Shown here: piece after piece, positions 47,589 to 57,191 of the stretch | Layout: every line of letters begins with the position of its first letter | Position numbering within the stretch: the first letter of the stretch is position 1 | NCBI GenBank assembly: GCA_025917655.1 | Contig: CP084615.1 | Coordinates: forward strand, 2,728,001-2,792,000 | Source: Chlorella sorokiniana | Lineage: Eukaryota; Chlorophyta; Trebouxiophyceae; Chlorellales; Chlorellaceae | DNA: 64,000 nt | Direction: 5' to 3' | Position numbers and translations under genes: made by a program | The notes under the pieces: generated by a model | Told to the model about the DNA's origin: nothing | The model's database searches: none | Seen by the model: only the letters and a program-made list of their open reading frames with translations

Positions 47589-48240
47589 CTACCGGTTCGC
47601 CTGCTGCTCCTGCCGCCGCCCTGTGTCAGCCACAGGGCCGGTAAACGCGTCCGCGCAAAAGTCACGTGCGTGCTGCTCGCACGCCGGCGTCTGCTGCGCC
47701 AGGCATCCGTCCATGCAGCGCTGCCGGCAAGCCTCTTCCTCCTCCCAGCTGTGCTGTGGCGCCAGGCCGAGCAAGCGGAGCAGCGGCGGTGGGGCGCACT
47801 GGCGCGTCGCCTGCACGCTGCACCCTTCCCTGCAATGGAGCGGCTGCAGGTTTGCGCGAGTCATCTCCAGTGCACATGTGAGGCGATGCTGGAGGCATGC
47901 ACGACATCTCGCTAACCGGTGCATTGGCGGCGGCGGCAGTGGCGGCGGCACTCACCGCAGGCCTGTCAGGCAGCCTTGCAATACCTTGCTTTCGCAATAG
48001 CGCTGCTGCCTGGCACGTTGTTGTTCGGACGCGAAAACCTGAGCGCAAAGAAGCAAAGTCAAGTTGCGATCGGAGAAAGAGGCGGGCGCCTAGCCAATCC
48101 GAATCCATCGTGGAGGTACATACCAGGCGATAAGTGCCCTCAGAGAAGTCGGGAACGCGAGGTGCAGGAACTGGGTTTGAGAACCACTGCAAGCCAGAGC
48201 TGTTGCCCTTTGGAGCGCCTTTTTCGTTACTGGCTGACAT
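47589..48240 (-). CDS. Small cysteine-rich protein, unknown function
   Basis: Three exons (48124-48240, 47956-48038, 47589-47907) join in phase through GT-AG introns and give about 172 residues with no frame slip. The protein starts MSASNEKGAPKGNSSGLQWF and continues VFASEQQRARQQRYCESKVL, QGCLTGLRCRACLQHRLTCA, then HCREGCSVQATRQC, EEEEACRQRCMDGC and PACEQHARDFCADAFTGP. There are about fifteen cysteines, often in CxxxC or CxxC spacing within helical sequence. There is no signal peptide. The twin Cys pairs in helices recall CHCH-type mitochondrial intermembrane proteins, but the CX9C spacing is not exact. It ends only 43 bases downstream of the propeller-like gene's start, on the same strand. 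Confidence 0.65.
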
Positions 48241-48385
48241 AACAGAGGACGATAAGCGAGCAAGGTGACGATGAGAGAATCTATGGGCATGGCCTGGTCG
48301 GCGGCGAATGACAGCGCACCCGCCACCAGCGCCACTGGTCATGACGCCTCCTGTCCCTCCAACTTGTCTTGCGACCAAGCTGTCT

Positions 48386-48571
48386 TCACGATAATGCAGT
48401 CACATAGTCCATAAATCGGTGCATGGCGTTCAATGCGAGCAGCGCATCCTTCAGGGTCAACAGTTGTTGCCTGAGACTCCCATCAGATGTCTGCATGCAC
48501 TCTGGCATCAGACCTGCAGGAGGGTCCAGCTGGACCTCACAAAGTGCACCATCCACACCTTGTACTCGCAA
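48386..48571 (-). CDS. Possible 3' exon of an unresolved minus-strand gene
   Basis: A minus-strand frame of 61 codons reads GVDGALCEVQLDPPAG, then QTSDGSLRQQLLTLKDALLA and LNAMHRFMDYVTALS before a stop. Unlike most shadow frames here it is balanced in composition and strongly helical. Just upstream on the same strand a short exon-like piece (LEGWISAS, about 48630-48670) follows a TGCTAAC branch-point-like sequence and an AG. The rest of the gene would have to overlap the plus-strand gene starting at 48694, which weakens the case. No family is recognised. Confidence 0.3.
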   Translation of the reverse strand: MRVQGVDGALCEVQLDPPAGLMPECMQTSDGSLRQQLLTLKDALLALNAMHRFMDYVTALS

Positions 48572-48693
48572 CCTCTTGGCTCATGGCACTTCAGCAGATG
48601 ATGGCTGCTTTCCACCTCCGCCTCCAGCAACCTGTGAGGCAGAAATCCACCCCTCCAGGGCAGCCTGCTGCTGGGAATTGTTAGCAAAATGAC

Positions 48694-51600
48694 ATGAAGC
48701 CCTCTGCCAGCCCTCTACTGGCTTGCCCTGGCCCCCGTATGGCACACCTCGCGCCCGAGGAGGACCTGCATGACCGAATGTGCAGCCTCCAGCCGGATCA
48801 CAGCGCTTCCACAGAGGGCAGCGACCCTGTGGAGGAGCTGGTGCATGAGGTCGCGGCTGCCATGGGGCTCGCGGCGCTCGCGGCGCCAGCCGCAGCGCCA
48901 ATGCCGCCGCCCGCCGCCGATGCGGGCCCTCCAGCAGAACCATGGCCTCCCCAGCGGCTGCCGCCGCAGATGGAGCGTGCCTGGAGCTCCACAGAGCTGG
49001 CTGGCGGCCAGTCGTGCACCCATGAGGCTGCTGTGCATGGTGCCGCTTGGGCAGGCAGGACCCATCGGGCCAGGAGGCGAACAGCCACAGCTGCTGCCTC
49101 GGCACGACCCTGGCTCAGCTGGTCGGAAGGCAGGGGCGTCGCTCCGGGGGCAAACAACCAGGGCGTAGTAGCGCGCAAGAGGAGCGCGAGCGAAATGGAG
49201 CAGCTGGCGCAAGGCAGCACTCGGGAGCACCGCCACGCCAGCCTGCCCGCCAGCAGCAGTCTGCTGGAGCTGGCGGCGGCGGCTGAGAGCGGCACTCAAG
49301 TCCCTTTGATGCAGCTGCTGCAGCAGCCTTGCGGTCCCGCCCGGCAGCGACAGTCCCAATTGGGACGCCCCGATACCGTCGCGGCACCATACACACGCTG
49401 CTAGGCAGCCAGCGTCGGCTGGTGCTGATGTGCTCATGCGCAGGACAGGCAGAATCCCTGCTGCACAGGCCGCGCTGCAGCACGGCGGCGGCCCAGCGAT
49501 GCGCCGGGCGGCCCCTCTGGCTGACGCGAGCGGCAACAGCTGGCCGCACCAGCTGCTGCCCGCCTTGGATGCTCGCACGCCGCCGCAGCCACCGCAACGG
49601 CCGCACAGCCGGGTGGGCAGCCAACCTGGTCCGCCGCTGGCTCCCACCAGCTGCAAAGGGGACAGGATTGCCTCCAAACAGAGCAGGAAAGTCGTCCGGC
49701 AGGCTCTGCGGCTTCAGCAAGAGCTGGCGGATCAGCGGCAGCGGGCTCGGGAGCTTGCACGCCAGCAAGCCGCCAGGCTGCCGCTCGCAGAAGGCCTTGG
49801 TTCAGGGAATGGAGTCTGCGCCGGCAAAGATGCAAGCTGTCCAGCCACAGCCCTGGTGGGCCTGCAGGCGGTGAAAGGCAGTCCGCTGGTATGGCAACTT
49901 CGCTTCCTGGCCTGCCCTGCAGCGAGCACACTGGGAGCTGTGAGAGAGGTGCGTGGTTTGCAATGATTGCATCGCTGCCGTGCAGTCAAACAGCAAGAGC
50001 AGGCAGTTTGACAGGCACAGCTGAAGCAGCAGAAACAAGAGGCCAGTGTCCTGCCACATCCATTTATGTGTCCCTGCCACATCCGTTTCTGCGTTCATGC
50101 AGGCCATCGCTCAGGGTCTGGCGCAACAGAAGGGCCTGCCCAGGGCAGCGGTGTCAGTCAAGCTATTGCTGCCCTGCCGCGAGCCGCAGCCCACAGGGGC
50201 AGCTACGCCGCACGGCCCTGCAGCCTTGCGCGAGCTGAGCCCCGGCCTCGCGCTCAGGTGGGCTGAGCACCCGCTGCTCAGTGCGCTCGTGAAGCTCGAC
50301 CCTTCCTGTTGCCTGACCTGCTTGAAAACCAGCGCCTGGTTAAGGTTGTGCGAAGTGAAAGCCCAGCCTCGCTTGTCCCGATTCTCGCCTTCATTGACGC
50401 AGGTCTTTGCTGGATATGCTGCCCAACCCCGCCACCAACCTGATGCTCGGCCACTCGGCCAGCGTGGATGCCGCCAGCCTGGTGCCTGCGCAGCAGGCAG
50501 CTGTACACCTTCAGCGCGGCGCTCGGACGCAGCCGCCCATGCGGCTGGCGGCGCCGCCAGCAGCACCCTCCCTGCCTGTGCCGCAAAAGTCTGTGCAGCA
50601 GCACCTAGCCGCGGGTCATGACAGCCAACGCGCATCGCTTTCAGTTCCTGGCCAGCCGCTGCTGCACGCAGCTGCGCCTGCTGCAGGAGCTTGTGCCACC
50701 GCAGCGCAAGCAGCTGCAGCTGTGCAGGCAGCAGGAGCTTGTGCCACCGCAGCGCAAGCAGCTGCAGCTGTGCAGGCAGCAGGCTCTGTGCTGGCGCCCA
50801 GGCCAGCTTGCGGCTCACACCTTGGCACAGCCGGCGGCCTGTCAGTTCCTGGGGTTGCGAAGGCTGCTGCACTCACCTGCTCAGAATCGTTAGGGGGAGC
50901 GGACTGAAAGCGGACGGGGGCGAGGAGCTGGACAGCAAGCACCGCAGCGAGGGGCAGCCAGGAGGAAGCCAGCGTCCTGCTGGGGCTCTGCTGTGTCCTT
51001 CGAAGCCACCTCCAGCACAGCACACGGCGCCAGTGACGCTGGCCCAGCCCCCAGCTCACCTGTCAGCCACACAGGCCAGGCCTCCTTTGCAGCCGCCGCC
51101 GCAGCAGCAGCCCCAGACGCCACCTGCACAGGCCCGCCACCAACAGCCTGCGCAGCTTGGCCAGCAACCCCACCAGAAGCCGTCGTCCGCGCTGCCCAAC
51201 CCACGGCGCCCCCAGCATCTTTGGCAGCAGCCCAACCCACCGCGTCCCCACCAGCCTCCTCAGCAGGGCACCGCACGCACCCCCTGCGTTCAGGACAGCA
51301 GCCTGTGCTGGGCTTGCCGCTCGTTGTGCCGCCGGGCATGCCCCGCCCACGGCACGGCTGGCTCATGCCCCTGCCAGGGGCACAGCCAGGCCCCGGCTGG
51401 GCCGCCATCCTGCTGCCGCCCCGGCTGCCAGCCGCCGGCCGCCTGCTGCCCAGCGCAGCATGCGCGGCAGCCCTGGGGAGCGCCGCCGCCACGTCCCTGG
51501 CCCTGCCGCGGCTGGTGCCCGTGCCTCAGCCGCGGCCAACGCTGCTGGCAGCGCAGCTGGGTCGACCCAGCGCATGGCTGGCAGCGCGGCCGACCCAGCA

Positions 51601-51754
51601 GCTCCAGCCTCGGGCGTATGCAACCGCAGGCCCACCTGCAACAGCCACATTGGTGCCTTCCATGGCGGCGCGCTCTGAACAGCAGCCAGCGGCCGCAGCT
51701 GGTGAACTAGCCTCCTGCCAGCAGGGTGGTGAGCACAGCAAGGAGCCCCTGTAA
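48694..51754 (+). CDS. Large intrinsically disordered Pro/Gln/Ala-rich protein
   Basis: Coding evidence is the amphipathic or charged stretches among low-complexity sequence: LAPEEDLHDRMCSLQPDH, DPVEELVHEVAAAMGLAAL, VVARKRSASEMEQLAQGSTR, RKVVRQALRLQQELADQRQR (about 49690-49750), GLAQQKGLPRAAVSVKLLLP and SLLDMLPNPATNLMLGHSAS. Exon joins at 49948/50102 (phase 0) and 50257/50402 (phase 2) are consistent. The last third is Pro/Gln-rich and then Pro/Leu-rich (VLGLPLVVPPGMPRPRHGWL), ending EHSKEPL. Two single-base slips at runs GGGGG (about 50893) and CCCCC (about 51285) must be allowed to read through. It contains a 48-base tandem repeat. Such composition is typical of transcriptional or RNA-granule regulators, but no domain is recognised. 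Start and exon 1/2 border are uncertain. Confidence 0.5.
50680..50775 (+). repeat. 48-base direct tandem repeat, two copies
   Basis: Two adjacent, essentially identical 48-base units within the disordered-protein gene. In the assigned frame each encodes AAGACATAAQAAAAVQ (16 residues). Being a multiple of three, it keeps the frame. All three plus frames stay open across it, so it does not itself prove the frame. Confidence 0.85.
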
Positions 51755-52279
51755 AGGCCAACCAACCGGACTGCAGGCTTGCCATGCTTTGCAGGGTCGA
51801 TCTTACTGCACCATGCCTCCACAAATAGTCAGGCCGATTGCATGCTTCACTAGCAGGCAGTGTGCTGCAAGCAGAAAGAGCACAAAGACTGAACAGAGAG
51901 AGAGCTGGGGTTTTAGCCACCACATATCACCGCCACACGCGCATCCCTCTGTCTCCAGGCGACAGCGTGGGCTGCATGCCGCCGCCGCTGCCACGCAGGT
52001 GCATGCTGGCTCGGTGCTGCGCCTGCCGTGGGTGGGGCAACAGGGAACAGGCAGCACTGTAGTTGGTAGGCCTTGTGAGGAGTCCCGCAGCAAAATGCAA
52101 GCTTTGCCACACCTTCAAAGCCTCTATGTCTTGCCTCTTCTCAGCTAGAGTCGGCTTTTCCCTTTTCCTGTACAGACATAAACAGATGAAGTGCAGCAAC
52201 TCATTGCACTGCCTGCCGTGTGTGACGGGCTTGAAAGGCGGTGGCGGCGGCAGCCAAAGCCAGTAGCCTCGGCCCCTGC
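51755..52279. other. Convergent 3' region
   Basis: Lies between the ends of the disordered-protein gene and a small minus-strand ORF. Less GC-rich, with only short ORFs of no coding character. No specific signal is seen. Confidence 0.4.
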
Positions 52280-52522
52280 TCACTTGAGTCCAAGAGCTTC
52301 TTGCACCGGTGGCAGCTTCTTGAGCGCGAAATGGAAGAGCAGGAACCAGCCTGCGCGAGGATGGCCAAACGGGGTTTGCCAGGCCGGGGACTGGAAGCTG
52401 TCGGAGCTCTCAAAAGCAATCCAGCAATGCTCACATCCCGTAGCTACTGCCGCCAGCAGCGCGATGGTGCCCAGGATGGTAGCGAAAACTGCCACACCCT
52501 CCTTCACTGCTTCTGCTGGCAT
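52280..52522 (-). CDS. Small single-pass membrane protein, hypothetical
   Basis: Single-exon ORF of 80 codons. It starts MPAEAVKEGVAVFATILGTI and has one clear transmembrane helix (VAVFATILGTIALLAAVATG) near the N terminus. This is followed by CEHCWIAFESSDSFQSPAW and FGHPRAGWFLLFHFALKKLP, and it ends QEALGLK. The composition is balanced and unlike the Arg/Ala/Cys-rich shadow frames around it. Short N terminus, one helix, CxxC and a Lys/Leu tail are compatible with a small organelle or ER protein. No family is recognised. It may be the last exon of a larger gene. Confidence 0.45.
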   Translation of the reverse strand: MPAEAVKEGVAVFATILGTIALLAAVATGCEHCWIAFESSDSFQSPAWQTPFGHPRAGWFLLFHFALKKLPPVQEALGLK

Positions 52523-53100
52523 CGCTCACGAGTACATCCTCTGCATGCTGGAAACTGGTGTCGGAGGCCGTGAGTAATCGAAGAGCAGCAACAAACAACG
52601 GTCTTCAGCCAGCGGGGCGGGAGCGCATGTGGTGAGCTGTGTGCTGTCAATCCGGCAGCCAACCCCTGCCACTCGTGCCTCAATTCTTCCATGCCGTGGT
52701 GCAGCACCGTATGAGCATGTCGCGCCTGGCAGTGGTTTGAAGAGGCAGCAGCAGGCAGGCCGGCACCCGTTGTCACTGGCAGCCGCCGAGCCCTGCATGC
52801 ATAATGCCGACGCAACCTGGTGCATCGAACATATTTGTGTGGTTCTATGCTCTGCCGCGATGCTGCAAGACTCGCAGTGTATGAAACTTATTTGTGTCAA
52901 GGCTAAAGCTCGGCTGCATGCCATCAATGCCTTGCAGCGCATGCCGTGCAAGATGACGCCGCTCTGGTCCTGAATGAGAAGGTCCTGAAGCCAGAGAAGC
53001 CAGCAGCTGTGGCTGTAAGAAAGTTTTCTTCCCAACCAAGAGCATGCCACTTCCAGCGGCACCAATCAAGGTGCAAACTCGCTCTACCAGCTGCAGTAAC
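52523..53100. promoter_or_regulatory. Divergent intergenic region upstream of the secreted-protein pair
   Basis: Separates a minus-strand small ORF from the first secreted Cys/Asp-rich gene. Mixed GC, with no ORF of coding character. It presumably holds the promoter of the gene starting at 53101. Confidence 0.4.
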
Positions 53101-54568
53101 ATGTCTCGCTCTGCCGCTCTGTCTGCGCTTGTTCTGGTGCTGGTCGTGGTGGTTGCTGCCAATGGCAGGGAGCTGCTCCAGGTGGGCGGCCTGCTCCCTG
53201 AGCCCTTGGATCGCCTTGTGCCACGCTCTGTGGTAGCCACAGGCACCAGAAGCGGCGCTGTTGCTGGTTGCATGCCTACGTAGTCGTCGTGCTGCTGCGT
53301 TTGCGTTAGGGTCCTGCGTGCGCGGCGCTGAAGCCGCCGCTGGCTTCTCTTTCCACGCAGGCCAGCACCATGATGGATCCAGCCTCATGGATGCAGCAGG
53401 GCACCCCCAGGAGGTGAGATGAGGGGCTAATTGGAGTCCAGCTTGCTGCAGGGGAGACGGGTGCCTGGTGCGCTCCCAGTGCCCGCTCATCAGCTCCCGT
53501 GCGACATGAAGCTGCGCTCTTTCCCCTCCCTTGCCCTCCACCTATTGCACAGTGCACTGGTCAGGGTAACTCCTGGGAAAGAGATGACATTGATTGCCGC
53601 GGTGAGCCTGAGGGTCAGCATCAACCGCGGTTCGCAAGCCTTCAACCTGCCCGCCCCGCTCCCAGCAGCGGCAAAACTGCCAGCGCAACGTTGAAAGAAG
53701 TTAACTTCTTCAGCGCCTGCCCTCTGTTAAGGGGTGCAACACGTGCTTTACCAATCAAAACAATCCATCCCATGTACAATGCTGCAGTGTGCAATGGCCA
53801 GTATCTCCTGGATGTGAGGAATCCCCTTGGCGGGAGAAGCGGCGGGAGGGGCAGCTGCCGGTCGCCAACCTCCACTTCCTGCTGGGAGGGTTCTGACAGC
53901 AGCAGCTTGCCCGTCATACTCTATTGAAATGCAGTCTCTTTTGTTTTTTGCAGTGCGGTGTGGATGACGACGATGAAGTGAGGGCACCAGCGCGCAGTCC
54001 ACGTGCCCTCGCTGCTTGCAACAACATAAATGCTGGGAATTCATGCCAGGAGTCCTACCGGACAGTTTCCTGACCTCTGCGCCTTGCTTGCATGCAGATT
54101 GAGTGTGAGTTTGGCAGGCCCGTTGGAGATGACGACGATGACGACGTGGCGGATGACAGCGAGAGGAGGGAGTGGAGCTGCCCCATTGACGCATCCATGA
54201 CCCCCTGGGTGAGTAGACCAAGCGCCATAGCAGCCAGGCGATGATGCTGCCCATTCAAACTGTCTAGCGCTTCGCACCTGTGCCCGCATGGCAGCAGGTC
54301 AAGGTGGCCTGCTGGGGTGTGAAGTATTTCTGAGTGTGTACATGTGTCGATGCACGCAGGCCCAGTGCAACTGGTCCCAGCTCCAGTCCACCCTGCCCGA
54401 CTGCGCCTGGGAGCCCGTGCGCCGCATCCTGGCGGTGAGCAGCTGCGTCATCGCTCTGAATGCCCCTCAGCTGGCACAGGTGGTGGCATAAACGCCAACT
54501 TTGTCCATGCACTGCAAGTGTGACTTGTTCCTTTTAAGCTGCAGACCTGGAGGCCGCAGGACGACTGA
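53101..54568 (+). CDS. Secreted Cys/Asp-rich protein, tandem copy A
   Basis: Eight small exons: 53101-53181, 53361-53413, 53553-53601, 53788-53813, 53954-53977, 54098-54208, 54360-54434, 54545-54568. The protein, about 148 residues, starts with a signal peptide (MSRSAALSALVLVLVVVVAA, then NGRELLQ). Next come MMDPASWMQQGTP, CTGQGNSWERDDIDCR, VCNGQYLLDCGVDDDDE, IECEFGRPVGDDDDDDVADD, REWSCPIDASMTPW and AQCNWSQLQSTLPDCAWEPV, with the end RRILATWRPQDD. It has eight cysteines in the mature part, each small exon contributing one or two, and two acidic runs that could bind calcium or other cations. All introns are GT-AG. One missing C at 53405-53410 explains the only frame break. No known family is recognised. 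The exon order is repeated downstream in copy B. Confidence 0.72.
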
Positions 54569-55174
54569 GCCAGCACCAGCAGCGGCGCTGCCCACACTGC
54601 TGTCTCAAGCCAGCAGCAGTGGCGGTGCTTTTCCTTGATTGTACAGCATAAAGTGTCAAGGAGAACTTTTTCTAGAAGTCAGATGAGGAGTTATTCGAGC
54701 GGTGATGTAGCCCTCCTGCTCCCAATTAAGCTGCAGTGCTCTCCTTTGCTGTGCACATAAAGCTGCAACTGGATTATTGGTCGGTTGATCTCCTCATGAT
54801 GACATCGTCAGCGACAGACAAATTTGCTAGCAGGAGGGGGTGGAATACTGATTGGCTGTACAAGCCAAACAGCGGCGCTCAAATTCAGAAGTGGCCATGA
54901 GCCCTTTTGAAGGGCTCTGAGAGCCTGCATGCTGCCCTGGCGCCAGCGCCGGCAAGCGCCGGTGGCGGCCTTCTGACGTGAGCCTGTGCCGCATTGATAC
55001 GTCCTTCCCGCCATTCAGCGAGCTTCTGTGGCTCCCGAGGGAGCTGCAGAGGCCTCGAAAGGAGACAAGGTGGCACGAGGTGCATTGTCACAGCGCTGCT
55101 AGCGGTACACTGTGTTTTACGCAATCCTCAGCGTCAGGGCCTTCAGCAGGCCGTGCATGCCTCAACTGTGCAAC
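54569..55174. other. Intergenic region between tandem copies
   Basis: 3' flank of copy A and 5' flank of copy B. It is AT-richer at 54600-54900 and has no ORF of coding character. An in-frame open stretch from 54994 runs into the copy B signal peptide and may hold its true start. Confidence 0.4.
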
Positions 55175-56721
55175 ATGAATCGTTACACGAGCCTCCCAGC
55201 AATCTGCCTGTGCTGGCGCTGGCCGCCTCGGCCAATGGCCGAAACCTACTCCAGGCGAGCCTTTCAGCGCCTGGCTAGCTGTGAGAAGTGCTCCTTGAGG
55301 GCAGGGCGCGTTGGCCTGTATGGGTTTGTGGTGCATCCTCGCTAGGCCCCGTCTCCTCAACCTGCCCGCCGCCCATCGGCGGCGGCAACCCTCTGCAGAA
55401 CCCTGCCTCCTGGATCGACCCCAGTGGCCAGCCGCAGGAGGTGACAAGGGAAAGTGAGGGAAGCAGCAAGCTCATGTACACTTTCATGCCAGCCATCCAG
55501 CTGGGTGCCAGTGGTGTGAGAACACGGCGGATCCTGCCTGCACCCCGCCTCAGAAGGCTGTTCGTCTTCCCCAACCCTGCAGTGCTCTGGCTCTTTCTTC
55601 AGCGGCAACCAGTGGGCGGGCGACGAGATTGAATGCCATGGTGAGCTGCACATGTGCTGCAGCGCACTTTGTTCAGCGCTGACGCCAGTGAACACCTGTT
55701 TCGCCACTTACGGCTGGCACCTGGCTGCTGGGCGCTTGGTTGTTTAGCTGTTGAACTGACCCTTCTGTGCTCTCCTCATCATGAGATGCAGTGTGTCCCG
55801 GCAATGAGTACCAGCTGAAGGTGGGCCCCATATTATACCCTGCTTGCTAGCGCGAGGCAGGCACCAAGAGGGCTGCCTGTGCCCGCTGCTCTCCCTGTCC
55901 GCCGGCTGCCGCTCCTCCGTTGCTGTCACCAACTCCACTTGATGTACGGCTTGCTTCGCTCGCTCCCATGCAGTGCGACCTTGACACGGATGTAGTCGGT
56001 GACGATTCGGTGAGTTGGTTGCTACTACAGCGCCTGCTTCTGTGGGCCGCATCACGCGAGCACATGGGTGTCGCCAATGGAGTTGCAGTTGGGCGCCAAG
56101 CTTGGCGCCAAGCTTGGCCTTGAAGCCCTGTTCCAGGCTGCCCCCGGGCTGCCAGCGGACGTCGGCCCCTGCGGTGTGTAGAAACCGCAATTCCCTGCGC
56201 CCTGTGCTGGACTCACTTGCAGGCCAAGTGTGAGTTTGGCCGCTGGGGTGGCTGGCGCCATTGACAATGCCAGAGAGTTTGACTGCCTGCTGGACAACAC
56301 CAAGTCGCCGCCGGTGAGACAAGAGCCTATGCAGCAGCGCAACGCCGCAGCCTGCTGCATGCGTTGCCGGTCTGCACACTGGTGAAAGCATAGAATGGCA
56401 AATCAATGCACTCATTGTTTTAAAGGCATGCCTGCCCTCCCCTGGCTGGCTCCCGTGTTCTGCAGCTTGAGTGCGATTGGAACAATCTCCAGTCCACCCT
56501 GCCTGGCTGCGCCTGGGAGCCCGTGCGCCGCATCCTGGCGGTGAGCAGCTGCGTCCTTGGAGATCTTGTTTTGTCTACCTGAGCTGCGATGAGTGACGTG
56601 ACATGAGGCCTGGTCAGGGGTTTCAGTCACCACAGTGTCAAGTTTTGGTGGCAAATGAACACAAACGCACAAACACACTCCCTCCCTTTCTCCCATACAG
56701 ACCTGGGAGCCTGTGGAGTGA
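55175..56721 (+). CDS. Secreted Cys/Asp-rich protein, tandem copy B
   Basis: Paralog of the preceding gene with the same eight-exon plan: exon 1 to 55254, then 55399-55440, 55583-55640, 55792-55820, 55974-56009, 56223-56313, 56466-56540 and 56701-56721. Matching blocks are LPVLALAASANGRNLLQ, NPASWIDPSGQPQE, CSGSFFSGNQWAGDEIECH, VCPGNEYQLK, CDLDTDVVGDDS, AKCEFGR, FDCLLDNTKSPP, LECDWNNLQSTLPGCAWEPV and RRILATWEPVE. Cysteines align with copy A, while the acidic runs are shorter. Exon 7 and the first intron bases after it are nearly identical to copy A, suggesting recent duplication or conversion. The first intron has a GC donor. The start at 55175 is out of frame with the signal peptide by one base, and exon 6 also slips near a GGGG run, so this copy has more sequence problems than A. 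Confidence 0.62.
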
Positions 56722-56811
56722 CGTTAGTGTCTTAGCATCGGTTGCAATTGCTATGCCCTAGCATCGCCAGTCGTGTTGCTGCTGATGCACAGATGTATCT
56801 TTTGACCGCAG

Positions 56812-56934
56812 ACCACACGTCGGCAGAATGAGGTGATGCCCGAACCGTTGCTTGCCAACCATGCATGGAACGCCGCCAAGGATGGCCTGCACAGTGTGAT
56901 TGCCGCCCATCTACCCAACGCCGTGTACAGTTGA
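56812..56934 (+). other. Possible alternative last exon of copy B
   Basis: After a good acceptor (TTTTGACCGCAG) a frame reads TTRRQNEVMPEPLLANHAWN, then AAKDGLHSVIAAHLPNAVYS and a stop. The phase (0) matches the end of copy B exon 7, as does the first residue, Thr. It could be an alternative 3' exon or the last exon of a degraded third copy. No transcript evidence is available here. Confidence 0.3.
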
Positions 56935-57191
56935 ATACGCTATGCTTGTTGAGATTGCAACAACACGTAACAAAGTGAAGTGGCTTCTAGACAGATAGCA
57001 GTCCGGATGAAATGCGCACAGGAACTTGCACACAACTTGCTCACGAAAGACGGGACAAACACAAGCAATACGACAGAAACACAGACGAGAGGGACGATGT
57101 GGCTGGCGACAGGCATCAATGCTTTCATTAGGGGCAACTGAGGCAGGGAGCACGCTGCAGCGTTGCAGCGCCGCCGTCGCTACCCGCGGTC

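Noticed and set aside
50680-50775. 48-base direct repeat as CRISPR or mobile-element repeat
   Set aside because: Only two adjacent copies without spacers, inside a coding frame and a multiple of three.
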